Shown here in pieces: positions 32,656 through 41,048 of a stretch of 64,000 nucleotides of DNA (position 1 is its first letter; every line of letters starts with the position of its first letter). The notes below the pieces were generated by a model. The model worked only from the letters and a program-made list of their open reading frames with translations, ran no database searches and was not told the DNA's origin. This DNA is from Cryobacterium tepidiphilum (GTDB taxonomy: Bacteria; Actinomycetota; Actinomycetes; Actinomycetales; Microbacteriaceae), in NCBI RefSeq assembly GCF_003716325.1, contig NZ_RDSR01000001.1, forward strand, positions 62,001-126,000. Reading direction: 5' to 3'. A program made the translations under genes and the position numbers.

Positions 32656-33867
32656 ATGACCGAACTGGGGAACGAAATGCTCTCCGACCTGTACCGCCAT
32701 GACGGGGCGGTGAGCACGCTCTATGTGGCGCTCACGCCGGACACGACGGATCCGCGGCACACGCAGACCCAGCGGCGGGCGGCCCGCCAGGCGATGCTCG
32801 ACGCGGGATCGCCCGAAGCGGATGCCGCTGCCGTCGAAAGCCTGCTGGAGGACCAGCCGGGCGTGGCCAACCCGGTGAGCCGGTACCTCATCGTGCGGAA
32901 CGGCGAGGTCGTGGTCGACGAGCTGCTCCTCGGTGAGCCGCTGGCCGAGCGCATTGCCGCCTACGGTCTGCCCTCCGCCATCCCGCTGCTCCGGCACCGG
33001 CCTCGCGAGCTCAGCTACGCCGTCGTGGAGGTGAACCGCGAGGAGGCCGAGATCCGCCTCTACCGCCTCAACCAGCTCGAGCCGGTGATGGAGCGCGACA
33101 TCCAGGGCGATGACGAGTACACCCAGAAGGTCAAGGTCGGCGGCTGGTCGCAGAAGCGGTACCAGCGTGACGCCGAGCAGATCTGGAAGCGCAACGAGGG
33201 CCAGGTGGCCGAGGCCGTCGACGACATCGTGCGCGAGCACAAGGTCGAGCTGGTGCTGGTCGCCGGCGACATGCGGGCCTGCCAGCTGCTTGCCGACCAG
33301 CTGGCGCCCGCGAGCAGGGACCTCGCCGTCGTCGTGCCCACGAACACCCTGGCCGGCGGTGCCTCCGACGAGGCGCTGGAGGAGGAGCTGCACAAGCAGA
33401 TCGTCGCCGTGCTCGCCCGCGACCAGACGGATGCGCTGGACCGGCTCGCCGCGGAGAGCGGCCGTGACGACGGGCTCGCCGAGGTGGGCATCGGCCCGGT
33501 GGTGCACGCGCTGCAGCAGGCCCAGGTAGACACGCTGATCCTCGACCCGGCGGGCCTGGGGGACAAGACGCTCCTCGCGCTCGCGGCCGAACCATGGATA
33601 GCGACGGCGCCGGAGGACGCGCTCGGAGCGCCCTCGCTCGGCGCGGTTCCCGCCGCCGACGCCCTGGTGCGCGCTGCCGTGCTCTCGGACTCCACGGTGG
33701 TTCTCGTGGAGACCGACCGCGGTGCGCCCGGTACGCCGCTCGACGACACCGGCGGCAGCCCCGCGCTCGGCGCGACCATCGGCGCGAACCACCACGTGGC
33801 CGCGGTGCTCCGCTGGCGCACCGGCCCGGCCACCCCCGGCTCCGCCACCCCCGGCTCCGCCGCCTGA
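32656..33867 (+). CDS. baeRF-family protein (Rv2629/Balon-like, eRF1-related)
   Basis: A protein of about 400 residues related to the archaeal/eukaryotic release factor 1 fold, in the bacterial group that includes mycobacterial Rv2629 and the hibernation factor Balon. Visible landmarks: an opening helix and TLYVALTPD, RYLIVRNGEVVVDELL, and GGWSQKRYQR (about residues 158-167), which stands where eRF1 has its GGQ loop. These are followed by VELVLVAGDMRACQLLADQL and the C-terminal SGRDDGLAEVGIGPVVHAL...VDTLIL. No GGQ is present, so peptide release is unlikely; ribosome binding at rest is the better guess. GTG 32626 and ATG 32647 are alternative starts. The tail has an ATPGS repeat. Confidence 0.7.
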   Translation: MTELGNEMLSDLYRHDGAVSTLYVALTPDTTDPRHTQTQRRAARQAMLDAGSPEADAAAVESLLEDQPGVANPVSRYLIVRNGEVVVDELLLGEPLAERIAAYGLPSAIPLLRHRPRELSYAVVEVNREEAEIRLYRLNQLEPVMERDIQGDDEYTQKVKVGGWSQKRYQRDAEQIWKRNEGQVAEAVDDIVREHKVELVLVAGDMRACQLLADQLAPASRDLAVVVPTNTLAGGASDEALEEELHKQIVAVLARDQTDALDRLAAESGRDDGLAEVGIGPVVHALQQAQVDTLILDPAGLGDKTLLALAAEPWIATAPEDALGAPSLGAVPAADALVRAAVLSDSTVVLVETDRGAPGTPLDDTGGSPALGATIGANHHVAAVLRWRTGPATPGSATPGSAA

Positions 33868-33917
33868 CCGCTGCGCCATCGGCGCCGTTTCCGCCGCGCC
33901 GCAGGCGGGCGGTTTCA

Positions 33918-34004
33918 CGCCCGCGACGCACCTCCGCTCCTGCGAACGGTGCTGGTGGTGGGAGAATTCTCGCGCAGAACCAGGAGGAGAGGGTGACGTT
34001 GACG
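33918..34004 (+). repeat. 87-bp duplicated leader, copy 1
   Basis: Matches 34304-34390 with four differences and no gaps. It ends in AGGAGGAGAGG and the GTGACGTTGACG that starts the first small membrane-protein gene, so the duplication includes the ribosome binding site and the first four codons. Confidence 0.85.
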
Positions 34005-34196
34005 GCATTCGAATTGCTCCGGGTCATCCTGGGGCTCGTTAACTTCCTGCTCGTCTTGGGATTGAGCCATGTGCTGAACAGCACGTTCCCACGGGGGCGG
34101 GGCGGTCCACTTCCTCCGTGGCGACTCGTGATGGCCGCTGCAATCGTCGTGTCGTTCGCGCTGTTCGGCCTCGCGCTGTGGGACCTGAGGAGCTAG
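33993..34196 (+). CDS. Small membrane protein, paralogue 1
   Basis: A 67-residue protein read from GTG 33993, which has the strong AGGAGG at 33982-33987. It has two hydrophobic helices (about residues 9-26 and 46-64) separated by a basic loop and PLPPWR. The second helix region, PLPPWRLVMAAAIVVSFALF, resembles the whole of the next gene product (PLPLWRLLLVLASIAALGLF), so the two are likely paralogues. No family is recognised. It lies directly after the baeRF gene. Confidence 0.65.
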   Translation: MTLTAFELLRVILGLVNFLLVLGLSHVLNSTFPRGRGGPLPPWRLVMAAAIVVSFALFGLALWDLRS

Positions 34197-34303
34197 GTCG
34201 TCACCACTCGGATGACGTCGGGGAACCAGTGGCGCGTCGCATCCGTTGCCCCATACCGTTGGCAGGAGCGCGCCGGCGTGTCGCGTGCAGCCGCGCGGCT
34301 TCG

Positions 34304-34390
34304 CGCCCGCGACACACCTCCGCTCCTGCGAACGGTGCTGGTGGTGGGGGAATTCTCGCGCCGAACCAAGAGGAGAGGGTGACGTTGACG
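34304..34390 (+). repeat. 87-bp duplicated leader, copy 2
   Basis: The second copy, offset by exactly 386 bp. It keeps the CGAACGGTGCTGGTGGTGGG core and the GAGGAGAGG ribosome binding site with the GTGACGTTGACG start. Confidence 0.85.
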
Positions 34391-34504
34391 GAGCGGGGAA
34401 AGCCGCTCCCGCTATGGAGGCTCCTTCTCGTCCTTGCGAGCATCGCAGCACTTGGCCTCTTCCTCGTCACTCTCATCAGGATGACTGAGGCAGGCCAGTC
34501 GTAG
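34379..34504 (+). CDS. Small membrane protein, paralogue 2
   Basis: A 41-residue protein read from GTG 34379 in the duplicated leader. It has one hydrophobic helix (about residues 14-34) after GKPLPLWR. Compared with paralogue 1 it lacks the N-terminal helix. Strong ribosome binding site; otherwise no known function. Confidence 0.6.
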   Translation: MTLTERGKPLPLWRLLLVLASIAALGLFLVTLIRMTEAGQS

Positions 34505-34617
34505 TTCCGCCTACCGGCGGCTGGTGATCCACGTCCTGAGAACTCTTTTCCGACTGCAGTGTGGACTGCAGGAGGGTGGCGAACCCGTCATCACACGGCA
34601 CAAGCAACACGGGGTAT

Positions 34618-34631
34618 TGGCACGATTGGCA
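34618..34631 (+). promoter_or_regulatory. TGGCA-N4-TGGCA motif, site 1
   Basis: TGGCACGATTGGCA. The same spaced direct repeat recurs at 34793-34806 and at 49439-49452, upstream of the second LacI gene. It is a candidate operator for the paired LacI regulators. Confidence 0.4.
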
Positions 34632-34792
34632 ACATTCTTGCTGTGACCTCGGCGCCGGGGGATAAAACCACGCGGGATCTTGGATTCCGATTGAACTCCA
34701 TAACTTCGCTTTGACCGGGTTGTTCTCCTCATGCGAAGAAGGATGCGTCGTCGGGAGGGGCGCCGGGCCAGGTCGGACTTTCCGCACAGCTT

Positions 34793-34806
34793 TGGCACGT
34801 TTGGCA
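34793..34806 (+). promoter_or_regulatory. TGGCA-N4-TGGCA motif, site 2
   Basis: TGGCACGTTTGGCA, about 170 bases before the binding-protein start. The 9-base period is extended here to TTTGGCACG / TTTGGCACA. Confidence 0.4.
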
Positions 34807-34975
34807 CATGGCTCTGGGCACTGAGGACAGGCCGCAGTTACCGTATTCACAACGTGTCGCAGGGTGCGACTCGGCCATGACACCAGGGTGGCTAACAGCC
34901 ATTCGTCATTCACAGCAGTGCGCAACGATGGGTCCCTGTGGAACGCCCGTCTCTCGTGCCAAGGATGGAGCGAAG

Positions 34976-36085
34976 ATGTTCAATCGTTATGGAAAGTCGG
35001 CCGTGATGGTGGCGAGCGCCGCCATCGTCGTCGCCGGGCTCAGCGGATGCGCCAGCGGCAAGGTTGCCGGCGGCAGCAGCAGCACGGAGACAGGCAGTTG
35101 TGCCGGATCGCCCACCAGCGGCACAATCGGTCTCATCGGCTACGCCGACATCTGGCAGAAGCAGTACCAGGACGCCGTTATCAAGCCGTTCGAGGCGAAG
35201 TACCCGGACATCAAGGTGGAGTACCAGTCGAAGCGATCCTCCTCCGATATGCTCGCGGCTCTCCAGTCGCAGGGTTCTTCGCCGACGACGGACGTCGCGA
35301 TCATGGACAGCGCGGTCGCCGCATCCGGCAACAAGCAGGGTCTGTTCCAGAAGATCTCCGAGGCCGACGTGCCGAACGTCGCCCACGTGAAGAAGGACAT
35401 CCTCGACACCGGTGACTACGGCCCCGTGCTGCAGGCGGATGCCGTGGGACTCCTTTACGACACCACGAAGGTGCCCTCGGCGCCGACCTCGTGGAACATC
35501 CTCTGGGACCCGCAGTACAAGCAGAAGGTGTCGGTTGTCGCTCCGCCGTCCGGGCTGGGGATCAACCTCACGATGATCACCGCCAAGATGGAGGGTGAGG
35601 ACTTCACTAAGAGCATTGACAAGGCTGTCGATCGGCTCAAGGAGCTGGCCCCCAACGTTCAGACCTGGGCGCCGCTTCCCGACGAGTATCAGAACATCAT
35701 CACGGGGCAGACGGTCCTGGGCATGGGCCAGAACGCACGTGGGCAGTACTACAGCGACCAGAGCAACGGCAAGCTGGGCATCGCCTTCCCGAAGGAGGGA
35801 ACGATGTACCAGATCAACACCATCAACCTCCTCAAGAACGCCCCCAACTGCGCAGCGGCCAAGACCTTCATGAACTACGCCCTCAGCCCGGAAGCGCAGG
35901 TCGCCTTCGCGAAAGCCCTCTTCTACGCGCCCTCGGTCGACAACGCCGAGCTGCCGGCCGATGTCGCTGACCGAGTGGTGAAGACCGACGGTTCGATCGA
36001 CATCATCACGTACGACCCCGAATGGCTCGCAACTGTTCGCTCAGACTGGACGGACATCTGGAAGCGCGAGATCATCGGCGGATGA
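34976..36085 (+). CDS. ABC importer substrate-binding lipoprotein (PotD/family 1 type)
   Basis: A 369-residue exported binding protein. MFNRYGKSAVMVASAAIVVAGLSGC gives a lipoprotein signal peptide ending in the LSGC lipobox (Cys25). The mature part matches the extracellular solute-binding family used with polyamine-, iron- and opine-type importers (YADIWQKQYQDAVIKPFEAKYP; later LPDEYQNIITGQTVLGMGQ). The start at 34976 has GGATGGAG upstream. It is the first gene of an operon with an ATPase, two permeases and a LacI gene. The neighbouring catabolic genes suggest a sugar-acid or pyroglutamate-containing cargo rather than a polyamine. Confidence 0.85.
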   Translation: MFNRYGKSAVMVASAAIVVAGLSGCASGKVAGGSSSTETGSCAGSPTSGTIGLIGYADIWQKQYQDAVIKPFEAKYPDIKVEYQSKRSSSDMLAALQSQGSSPTTDVAIMDSAVAASGNKQGLFQKISEADVPNVAHVKKDILDTGDYGPVLQADAVGLLYDTTKVPSAPTSWNILWDPQYKQKVSVVAPPSGLGINLTMITAKMEGEDFTKSIDKAVDRLKELAPNVQTWAPLPDEYQNIITGQTVLGMGQNARGQYYSDQSNGKLGIAFPKEGTMYQINTINLLKNAPNCAAAKTFMNYALSPEAQVAFAKALFYAPSVDNAELPADVADRVVKTDGSIDIITYDPEWLATVRSDWTDIWKREIIGG

Positions 36086-36134
36086 CCCGCGGTCGCCAGT
36101 AACTCATCTCCTCATCTCCATCAAGGACCACACC

Positions 36135-37370
36135 ATGCACGCAGAGTCACCGCTAGCGGGATCCCCTGTTTCCCTCGCCTCGGGCGCACCGGCCACGACC
36201 GAAGGCATCTCCAATCGAAGGGGCACGCCTGTGTCAGACCTGTCGGATCGCGCCAAGCTCTCCATCGTGGACCTCACGAAGCAGTACGCGGCGGGGCTTG
36301 AGCCGGCTGTGGACCGCCTCAACATGGAGATCGAGCCGGGTCACCTCGTCGCTCTTCTCGGACCCTCGGGGTGCGGGAAGACGACGACCCTGCGGATGGT
36401 TGCCGGCTTGATGGAGCCCACGTCCGGCGCCATCATCGTGGACGGCCAGGACATCACCTCCACGCCCGTGCACAAGCGCGGAATGGGCATGGTCTTCCAG
36501 TCCTATGCGCTGTTCCCGCACATGAACGTGCTGGACAATGTCGCGTTCGGCCTGAAGATGCGGAAGGTAGGGCGCGACGAGCAGCGCAAGCGAGCGCTCG
36601 ACGCCCTGGCGATGGTCAAGCTCGAGCACCTGGCGAAGCGGCGGGTGAAGGAGCTCTCGGGTGGCCAACAGCAGCGGATCGCCCTGGCGCGCGCGTTGGT
36701 GGTGGAACCGACGCTGCTGTTGCTTGACGAGCCGCTGTCGAACCTCGACGCGAAACTCCGCGAGTCGATGCGTTCAGAGATCCGCTCGATCCAGCAGCGC
36801 TCCGGCGCCACCACCCTGTTCGTCACCCACGACCAGGATGAGGCACTCGATATGGCGGACAAGATCGCGGTGATGAACGGCGGCTTGATCGAGCAGTTCG
36901 GGGCGCCGAGCGATATCTACCGGCGACCGCGGACCCGCTTCGTGGCGGATTTCATCGGTCGCGCCAACCTGTTCGAGGTCGACGTGGAGAGCGCGCTGGG
37001 TGCGGCAGCCGATGGTGAGGTCTGGTACCGCATCACGGCTGCCGCCCTGGGTGCCGCCGGCGCCGTGGGCGAGCCGGGCCTGGAAGGCAAGCGGACGACG
37101 GTGGTCCTCCGTCCGCACAACGTGACTGTGACGGCGGCCGCCGACGCCGACGGCGTCAACGGTCTCGCCGGAAACGTCGCCTCGATGAGTTACACCGGCG
37201 ACTCGGTGGGCTACCGCGTGGCAACGGCGGGCGGCGAGTTCCTCGCCGAGATCGCCGCATCTGCTTCCCGACTTCCTCGCGTCGGCGACCTGGTCGTCGT
37301 CAGCTGGGAGCCGGCCGACGCGTACCTCCTGCCTGGCACAGAACCTGCCGAAGGGGTGGCGTCGCGATGA
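36135..37370 (+). CDS. ABC importer ATPase (PotA type)
   Basis: A 411-residue ATPase with Walker A GPSGCGKTT, Q-loop VFQSYALFPHM, signature LSGGQQQRIALARAL, Walker B LLLLDEPLSNLD and the switch histidine in VTHDQDEAL. A C-terminal TOBE-type regulatory domain follows (about residues 280-400). The first 32 residues before a possible GTG start at 36231 (VSDLSDRAKLS) look non-conserved, so the real protein may be about 379 residues. It overlaps the permease gene by ATGA. Confidence 0.88.
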   Translation: MHAESPLAGSPVSLASGAPATTEGISNRRGTPVSDLSDRAKLSIVDLTKQYAAGLEPAVDRLNMEIEPGHLVALLGPSGCGKTTTLRMVAGLMEPTSGAIIVDGQDITSTPVHKRGMGMVFQSYALFPHMNVLDNVAFGLKMRKVGRDEQRKRALDALAMVKLEHLAKRRVKELSGGQQQRIALARALVVEPTLLLLDEPLSNLDAKLRESMRSEIRSIQQRSGATTLFVTHDQDEALDMADKIAVMNGGLIEQFGAPSDIYRRPRTRFVADFIGRANLFEVDVESALGAAADGEVWYRITAAALGAAGAVGEPGLEGKRTTVVLRPHNVTVTAAADADGVNGLAGNVASMSYTGDSVGYRVATAGGEFLAEIAASASRLPRVGDLVVVSWEPADAYLLPGTEPAEGVASR

Positions 37371-38284
37371 CGACGACGGTCATCAGCACGCTCGAGATCG
37401 ACCCCGACGGCAATCGGGGCCACCTCGAGCGGGCCCGGTCCCGGCATAACCGCCTCGTCGCTTGGGGGCTGGTCATTCCGGCGCTCGCCGCCTTGATCGT
37501 CAGCTACGCGTATCCGCTCGTGTGGATGATCCGAATGTCCTTCAACATCGGGCTCGGTGACGGCCTCTACGTTGAGACCTATTCGCTCGATTCCTACCTC
37601 AAGTCACTCTCCGACTCCTATTACTGGGAGGTCATCGGCAACACCCTCTTCCTCGGAGTCCTCGTCGCTGTCCTGTGTGTGGCCGTCTCATACCCCATCG
37701 CGCTCTTCCTCGCCCGGACGAACAGCAAGTGGAAGAGCCTGCTTGTCGCTCTCGCGATCGCGCCACTGCTTACCTCCGCCGTCGTACGCACCTTTGGTTG
37801 GATAGTGATCCTGGGCACGCAGGGTCTGGTGAACTCCACCCTCAAGGGCTGGGGCCTCATTGACACGCCGTTGCCGCTGGCGAACAGCTTCACCGGCGTC
37901 GCCATCGGCCTGGTTGAGATCTTCATGCCCTACGCGATCCTGGGCATGATGTCCGGCTTCGGCCGCCTGAACACCCAGCTCGAGGAAGCGGCCTCATCCC
38001 TTGGCGCGAACCGCGCCGCCGTGTTCTTCCGCATCACGCTTCCGCTCAGCCTTCCCGGCCTCCTGACGGCGCTGCTGTTGGTGTTCGTGCTCACGATCAG
38101 CACGTTCGTCACCCCGCAGCTCCTGGGAGGCGGGCGTGTGCATGTCATGGCCACCGAGATCTACGACCAGACCACGGGCCTCCTCAACTGGCCCTTCGCC
38201 GCATCGCTGTCCGTGATCCTGCTGATTCTGTTTGGCAGCGTTGTGGCACTGTACCAGCGCGCTGCGCGCAGACTTGGAGCATAG
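37367..38284 (+). CDS. ABC importer permease 1 (PotB type)
   Basis: A 305-residue membrane protein with about six helices. The coupling motif EEAASSLGANRAAVFFRITLP is near residue 205. The N-terminus is a hydrophilic 35-residue stretch before the first helix. It forms the heterodimeric channel with the next gene product; two bases separate the genes. Confidence 0.87.
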   Translation: MTTTVISTLEIDPDGNRGHLERARSRHNRLVAWGLVIPALAALIVSYAYPLVWMIRMSFNIGLGDGLYVETYSLDSYLKSLSDSYYWEVIGNTLFLGVLVAVLCVAVSYPIALFLARTNSKWKSLLVALAIAPLLTSAVVRTFGWIVILGTQGLVNSTLKGWGLIDTPLPLANSFTGVAIGLVEIFMPYAILGMMSGFGRLNTQLEEAASSLGANRAAVFFRITLPLSLPGLLTALLLVFVLTISTFVTPQLLGGGRVHVMATEIYDQTTGLLNWPFAASLSVILLILFGSVVALYQRAARRLGA

Positions 38285-38286
38285 AG

Positions 38287-39099
38287 GTGTCCCAACTCAA
38301 CCCCACCCGGCGCATCGACCTCGGCGGCGTGGCCTTCCGCGTCCTCGTCGCCATTCTCTATCTCTTCCTCCTCGCGCCGCTGCTCATCGTCGTGGTGATC
38401 TCGTTCAGTTCCAACCAATACATCTCTTTCCCGCCGCAAGGTTTCACCTGGCACTGGTACGAGATCCTCCCCACGAAGTCGCTGTTCACGAGCGGCCTGC
38501 AGACGTCGCTGATCACCTCGTCGGTCACGACCCTGATCGTGCTGGCGGTGGGCGTGCCGGCCTCCTTGGCCCTCCAGCGCTTCGAGTTCCCTGGCCGGTC
38601 CGCACTGTCGGCATTCTTCCTGTCGCCGTTGCTGGTCCCCACGATCGTGCTGGCACTCGGCCTGGTCCTTGTCCTCGGCCCGATCGGACTGACCAACACG
38701 TACGCGGGCATCGTCATCGGTCACGTGAGCATCACGCTCCCCTACGTGATCCGCACCACCTTGATGAGCCTGGAGACATCCGATACCTCCAGCGAAGAAG
38801 CGGCCCGCGTCCTCGGCGCTGACGGCGCTCGCGTGTTCTGGACCGTTACGCTCCCGATCATCCTTCCCGGCATCATCGCGGGGGCCGTGATGGCGTTCAT
38901 CGTCTCGTTCGACGAGCTGGTCATCGCGCTCTTCGTCGCACAGTCCGGCAAGCCGACCTTGCCCGTGCAGCTGATGAACTACGTGGCGACCTCCGCGGAT
39001 GCCGCGGTCGCGTCGCTCTCGGTCGTGCTGATCATCTTCTCCGCGCTGATCGTCGTCGTGCTGGAGCGACTGGTCGGCCTGCGGCGGGCGCTGCGCTGA
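38287..39099 (+). CDS. ABC importer permease 2 (PotC type)
   Basis: A 270-residue membrane protein with about six helices and the coupling motif EEAARVLGADGARVFWTVTLP near residue 175. The GTG start follows the first permease stop with AGAGG just before it. It is the last transport gene before the LacI regulator. Confidence 0.87.
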   Translation: MSQLNPTRRIDLGGVAFRVLVAILYLFLLAPLLIVVVISFSSNQYISFPPQGFTWHWYEILPTKSLFTSGLQTSLITSSVTTLIVLAVGVPASLALQRFEFPGRSALSAFFLSPLLVPTIVLALGLVLVLGPIGLTNTYAGIVIGHVSITLPYVIRTTLMSLETSDTSSEEAARVLGADGARVFWTVTLPIILPGIIAGAVMAFIVSFDELVIALFVAQSGKPTLPVQLMNYVATSADAAVASLSVVLIIFSALIVVVLERLVGLRRALR

Positions 39100-39116
39100 G
39101 CACGGGGGAGCGAGAC

Positions 39117-40160
39117 GTGGATGCCATGGACGGTCGTCACATGACTCTTCCGAACCGCCGGATCCGACGGAGGGTCACGCTCACTGAGATCGCCGCCGCA
39201 TGCGGGATCGCGCCGTCCACCGTGTCGCGGGCGATGTCGAATCCCAATCGTGTCAGCCCCGAGATGTACGAGCGAATCGTGCGTAAGGCGCGCGAACTCG
39301 GATACGAATCGGCGACGCTCCCCGAGAACCGCACCCGGATGGCTCGCGGAACGATCGCGCTGCTGCTGCCGAACCTGACGAACCCGTTCAACTTCGACGT
39401 CATCCGCGGCAGCCAGGTCCAGGCTCAGGCGGCCGGCTTCATGCAACTCCTTGTCACGAGCGAGGAGTCTGAGCAGGTCGAGGCCAACTGGTTGGTCGAG
39501 CTGTCACAGAGTGTTGACGGCATCGTGGTGGCGTCGCCCCGTTCCAAGGACGAGCTGCTGAACCAGGTTGGCGAGCGGGTCCCGCTCGTCGTGCTTAACC
39601 GTGAGATCCCATGGCTGTCGGGAGTGCTCATCGACACGCCATCCGGGCTCGCTCTCGCGCTCGACTACCTCGTGTCCCTCGGCCACACGCGTATCGCGTA
39701 CGTGCGCGGACCGTCCACGTCGTGGACCGACGAAGCCCGCTACAGGGCGCTTCGCGCCGCCGCGAACCGCCACGAGGTTGAGCTCATCCCCATTGGCGCG
39801 TTCCGTCCCACGTTGTCGGCGGGCGCGGCGGCAGCGGATGCCGTGGCGCTGGCCGACGTGACGGCGGCGATCTTCTTCAACGACACACTCGCGATCGGCG
39901 CACTAGGCCGGTTCCAGCACCGCGGCATCAGCGTGCCGCGGGATCTCAGCGTCATCGGCTGCGACGACATCTTCGGGTCGTCGTTCACCTCCCCGCCGCT
40001 CACGACGGTGAGCGCGCCCGGGGAACAGGCTGGCCGCGCGATCACGGACATGCTGCTCAGCAAATTCACAAGTAAGGACCGCTCCCACCGGATCGATCGA
40101 CTGCAGACACACCTGACGGTGCGGGAATCGACCGGACCGGCGCCCAGCCTCGGGACGTAA
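39117..40160 (+). CDS. LacI-family regulator, first of a pair
   Basis: A 347-residue LacI-type repressor. The helix-turn-helix is RVTLTEIAAACGIAPSTVSRAM (about residues 19-40) with the hinge at NPNRVSPEMYERIVRKARELGY, and a periplasmic-binding-protein-like effector domain follows (GTIALLLPNLTNPFN to the end, including GCDDIFG). About four residues in five are identical to the regulator at 49490, including all of the recognition helix except small changes, so the two may bind the same sites. The GTG has GGGGGAG six bases upstream; an in-frame ATG at 39141 aligns with the start of its paralogue. Confidence 0.88.
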   Translation: MDAMDGRHMTLPNRRIRRRVTLTEIAAACGIAPSTVSRAMSNPNRVSPEMYERIVRKARELGYESATLPENRTRMARGTIALLLPNLTNPFNFDVIRGSQVQAQAAGFMQLLVTSEESEQVEANWLVELSQSVDGIVVASPRSKDELLNQVGERVPLVVLNREIPWLSGVLIDTPSGLALALDYLVSLGHTRIAYVRGPSTSWTDEARYRALRAAANRHEVELIPIGAFRPTLSAGAAAADAVALADVTAAIFFNDTLAIGALGRFQHRGISVPRDLSVIGCDDIFGSSFTSPPLTTVSAPGEQAGRAITDMLLSKFTSKDRSHRIDRLQTHLTVRESTGPAPSLGT

Positions 40161-40175
40161 CCGCAAGCGGCCGGA

Positions 40176-40508
40176 TCAGGAGACGTGGCGACGCGGACGA
40201 AAGGGCCGGTCGGCCTGACCGTCATGGGGCCTGGCAAGAGCGCGCGATCCGTCATTCTCCTTGAAGACAACGGCAGCTTCGCTGACAGGGAGCAGTTCGG
40301 TGGGTTCCGCGACCGTCCACCTCGTCGGGACCATCGGGGGTAGTGTGCACATGCTTCCTCTGCGGAGGTAGATCAACGCGTCTCCCTCATCGAACTCCAC
40401 GGTTGCTCGTCCGGAGAGAACAACGAAGGGGCGGCCGTTCGCCGTGCGATGGTGGATCCCCGCAGAGAGCGTTTCGGAGTGGGCATCCTCCGGGCGGAAA
40501 TCGGACAC
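40176..40508 (-). CDS. Small cupin-domain protein
   Basis: A 110-residue single-domain cupin. The core is RPFVVLSGRATVEFDEGDALIYLRRGSMCTLPPMVPTRW (about residues 26-64). It has no clear set of metal-binding histidines, so it may be a sugar-binding or isomerase-like cupin rather than a dioxygenase. It is the last gene of the 11-gene minus-strand operon, nine bases after gluconokinase, and converges with the LacI gene. Confidence 0.75.
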   Translation of the reverse strand: MSDFRPEDAHSETLSAGIHHRTANGRPFVVLSGRATVEFDEGDALIYLRRGSMCTLPPMVPTRWTVAEPTELLPVSEAAVVFKENDGSRALARPHDGQADRPFRPRRHVS

Positions 40509-40517
40509 TGCTGTCTC

Positions 40518-41048
40518 CTACTCGGCGATTGTGGTGCTGTCGTCGGCCGCGGCACGTACTGCCCGGTGGGCAAGGCTCACCAGGACGTCGACGGGAAGTC
40601 GGACGTCGAGCACCGTCCCGCGCTCGTGGGGCGTGAGGTCCTCCAGCGTGCTCAGCTGGTCGGCGAGCAGGGTCATCGGCATGAAGTGCTCGGACCGGGC
40701 TGACATGCGGGAAGTGATGATGCCAGGGTCGCCGTGCAGGTGCACGAACCGGGTACGCGGTTCCTCCCATAGGATTACCTGCCGATAGATGCGGCGGAGC
40801 GCGGAGCAGGCGATGACGAGGCCGGTTTCGTGGTAGTCGCGCAGGGTGCGGCCCACGTCCGCGAGCCATGGCCATCGGTCGGCGTCGGTCAGCGGTGCGC
40901 CGCTCGCCATCTTCGTGACGTTCGCGGACGGGTGCAGGTCATCGCCGTCGATGAAGTGGACGCCGAGGGCCGCGGCCAGACCGCGGCCGACCGTGGACTT
41001 CCCGGAGCCGGACACGCCCATCACGACGACAAGCGGGCGCTCAGTCAT
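40518..41048 (-). CDS. gntK: Gluconokinase
   Basis: A 176-residue small thermosensitive-type gluconokinase that makes 6-phosphogluconate. Walker A is GVSGSGKST (about residues 11-19), the substrate segment is FIDGDDLHPSANVTKMASG (about 32-50), and CSALRRIYRQ and the lid arginines follow. AGGAGG precedes the ATG at 41048, which overlaps the dehydrogenase stop by eight bases. It supplies the exit of the idonate/gluconate branch to the pentose phosphate pathway. Confidence 0.9.
   Translation of the reverse strand: MTERPLVVVMGVSGSGKSTVGRGLAAALGVHFIDGDDLHPSANVTKMASGAPLTDADRWPWLADVGRTLRDYHETGLVIACSALRRIYRQVILWEEPRTRFVHLHGDPGIITSRMSARSEHFMPMTLLADQLSTLEDLTPHERGTVLDVRLPVDVLVSLAHRAVRAAADDSTTIAE

Larger units (their letters stand above)
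34505..34975 (+). promoter_or_regulatory. Long upstream region of the importer operon
   Basis: 471 bases, less GC-rich than the neighbours, with no convincing gene. It contains two TGGCA-N4-TGGCA motifs (34618-34631, 34793-34806) and GACTGCAG-N4-GACTGCAG (34552-34571). TTGAAC (34691) and TTGACC (34711) could be -35 boxes, but no matching -10 is clear. It probably holds the promoter and regulator sites of the ABC operon. Confidence 0.5.

Noticed and set aside
34476-34925. 149-codon minus-strand frame upstream of the importer operon
   Set aside because: No ribosome binding site, no recognisable domain, and it lies over the likely control region. I cannot exclude a small gene, but nothing supports it.
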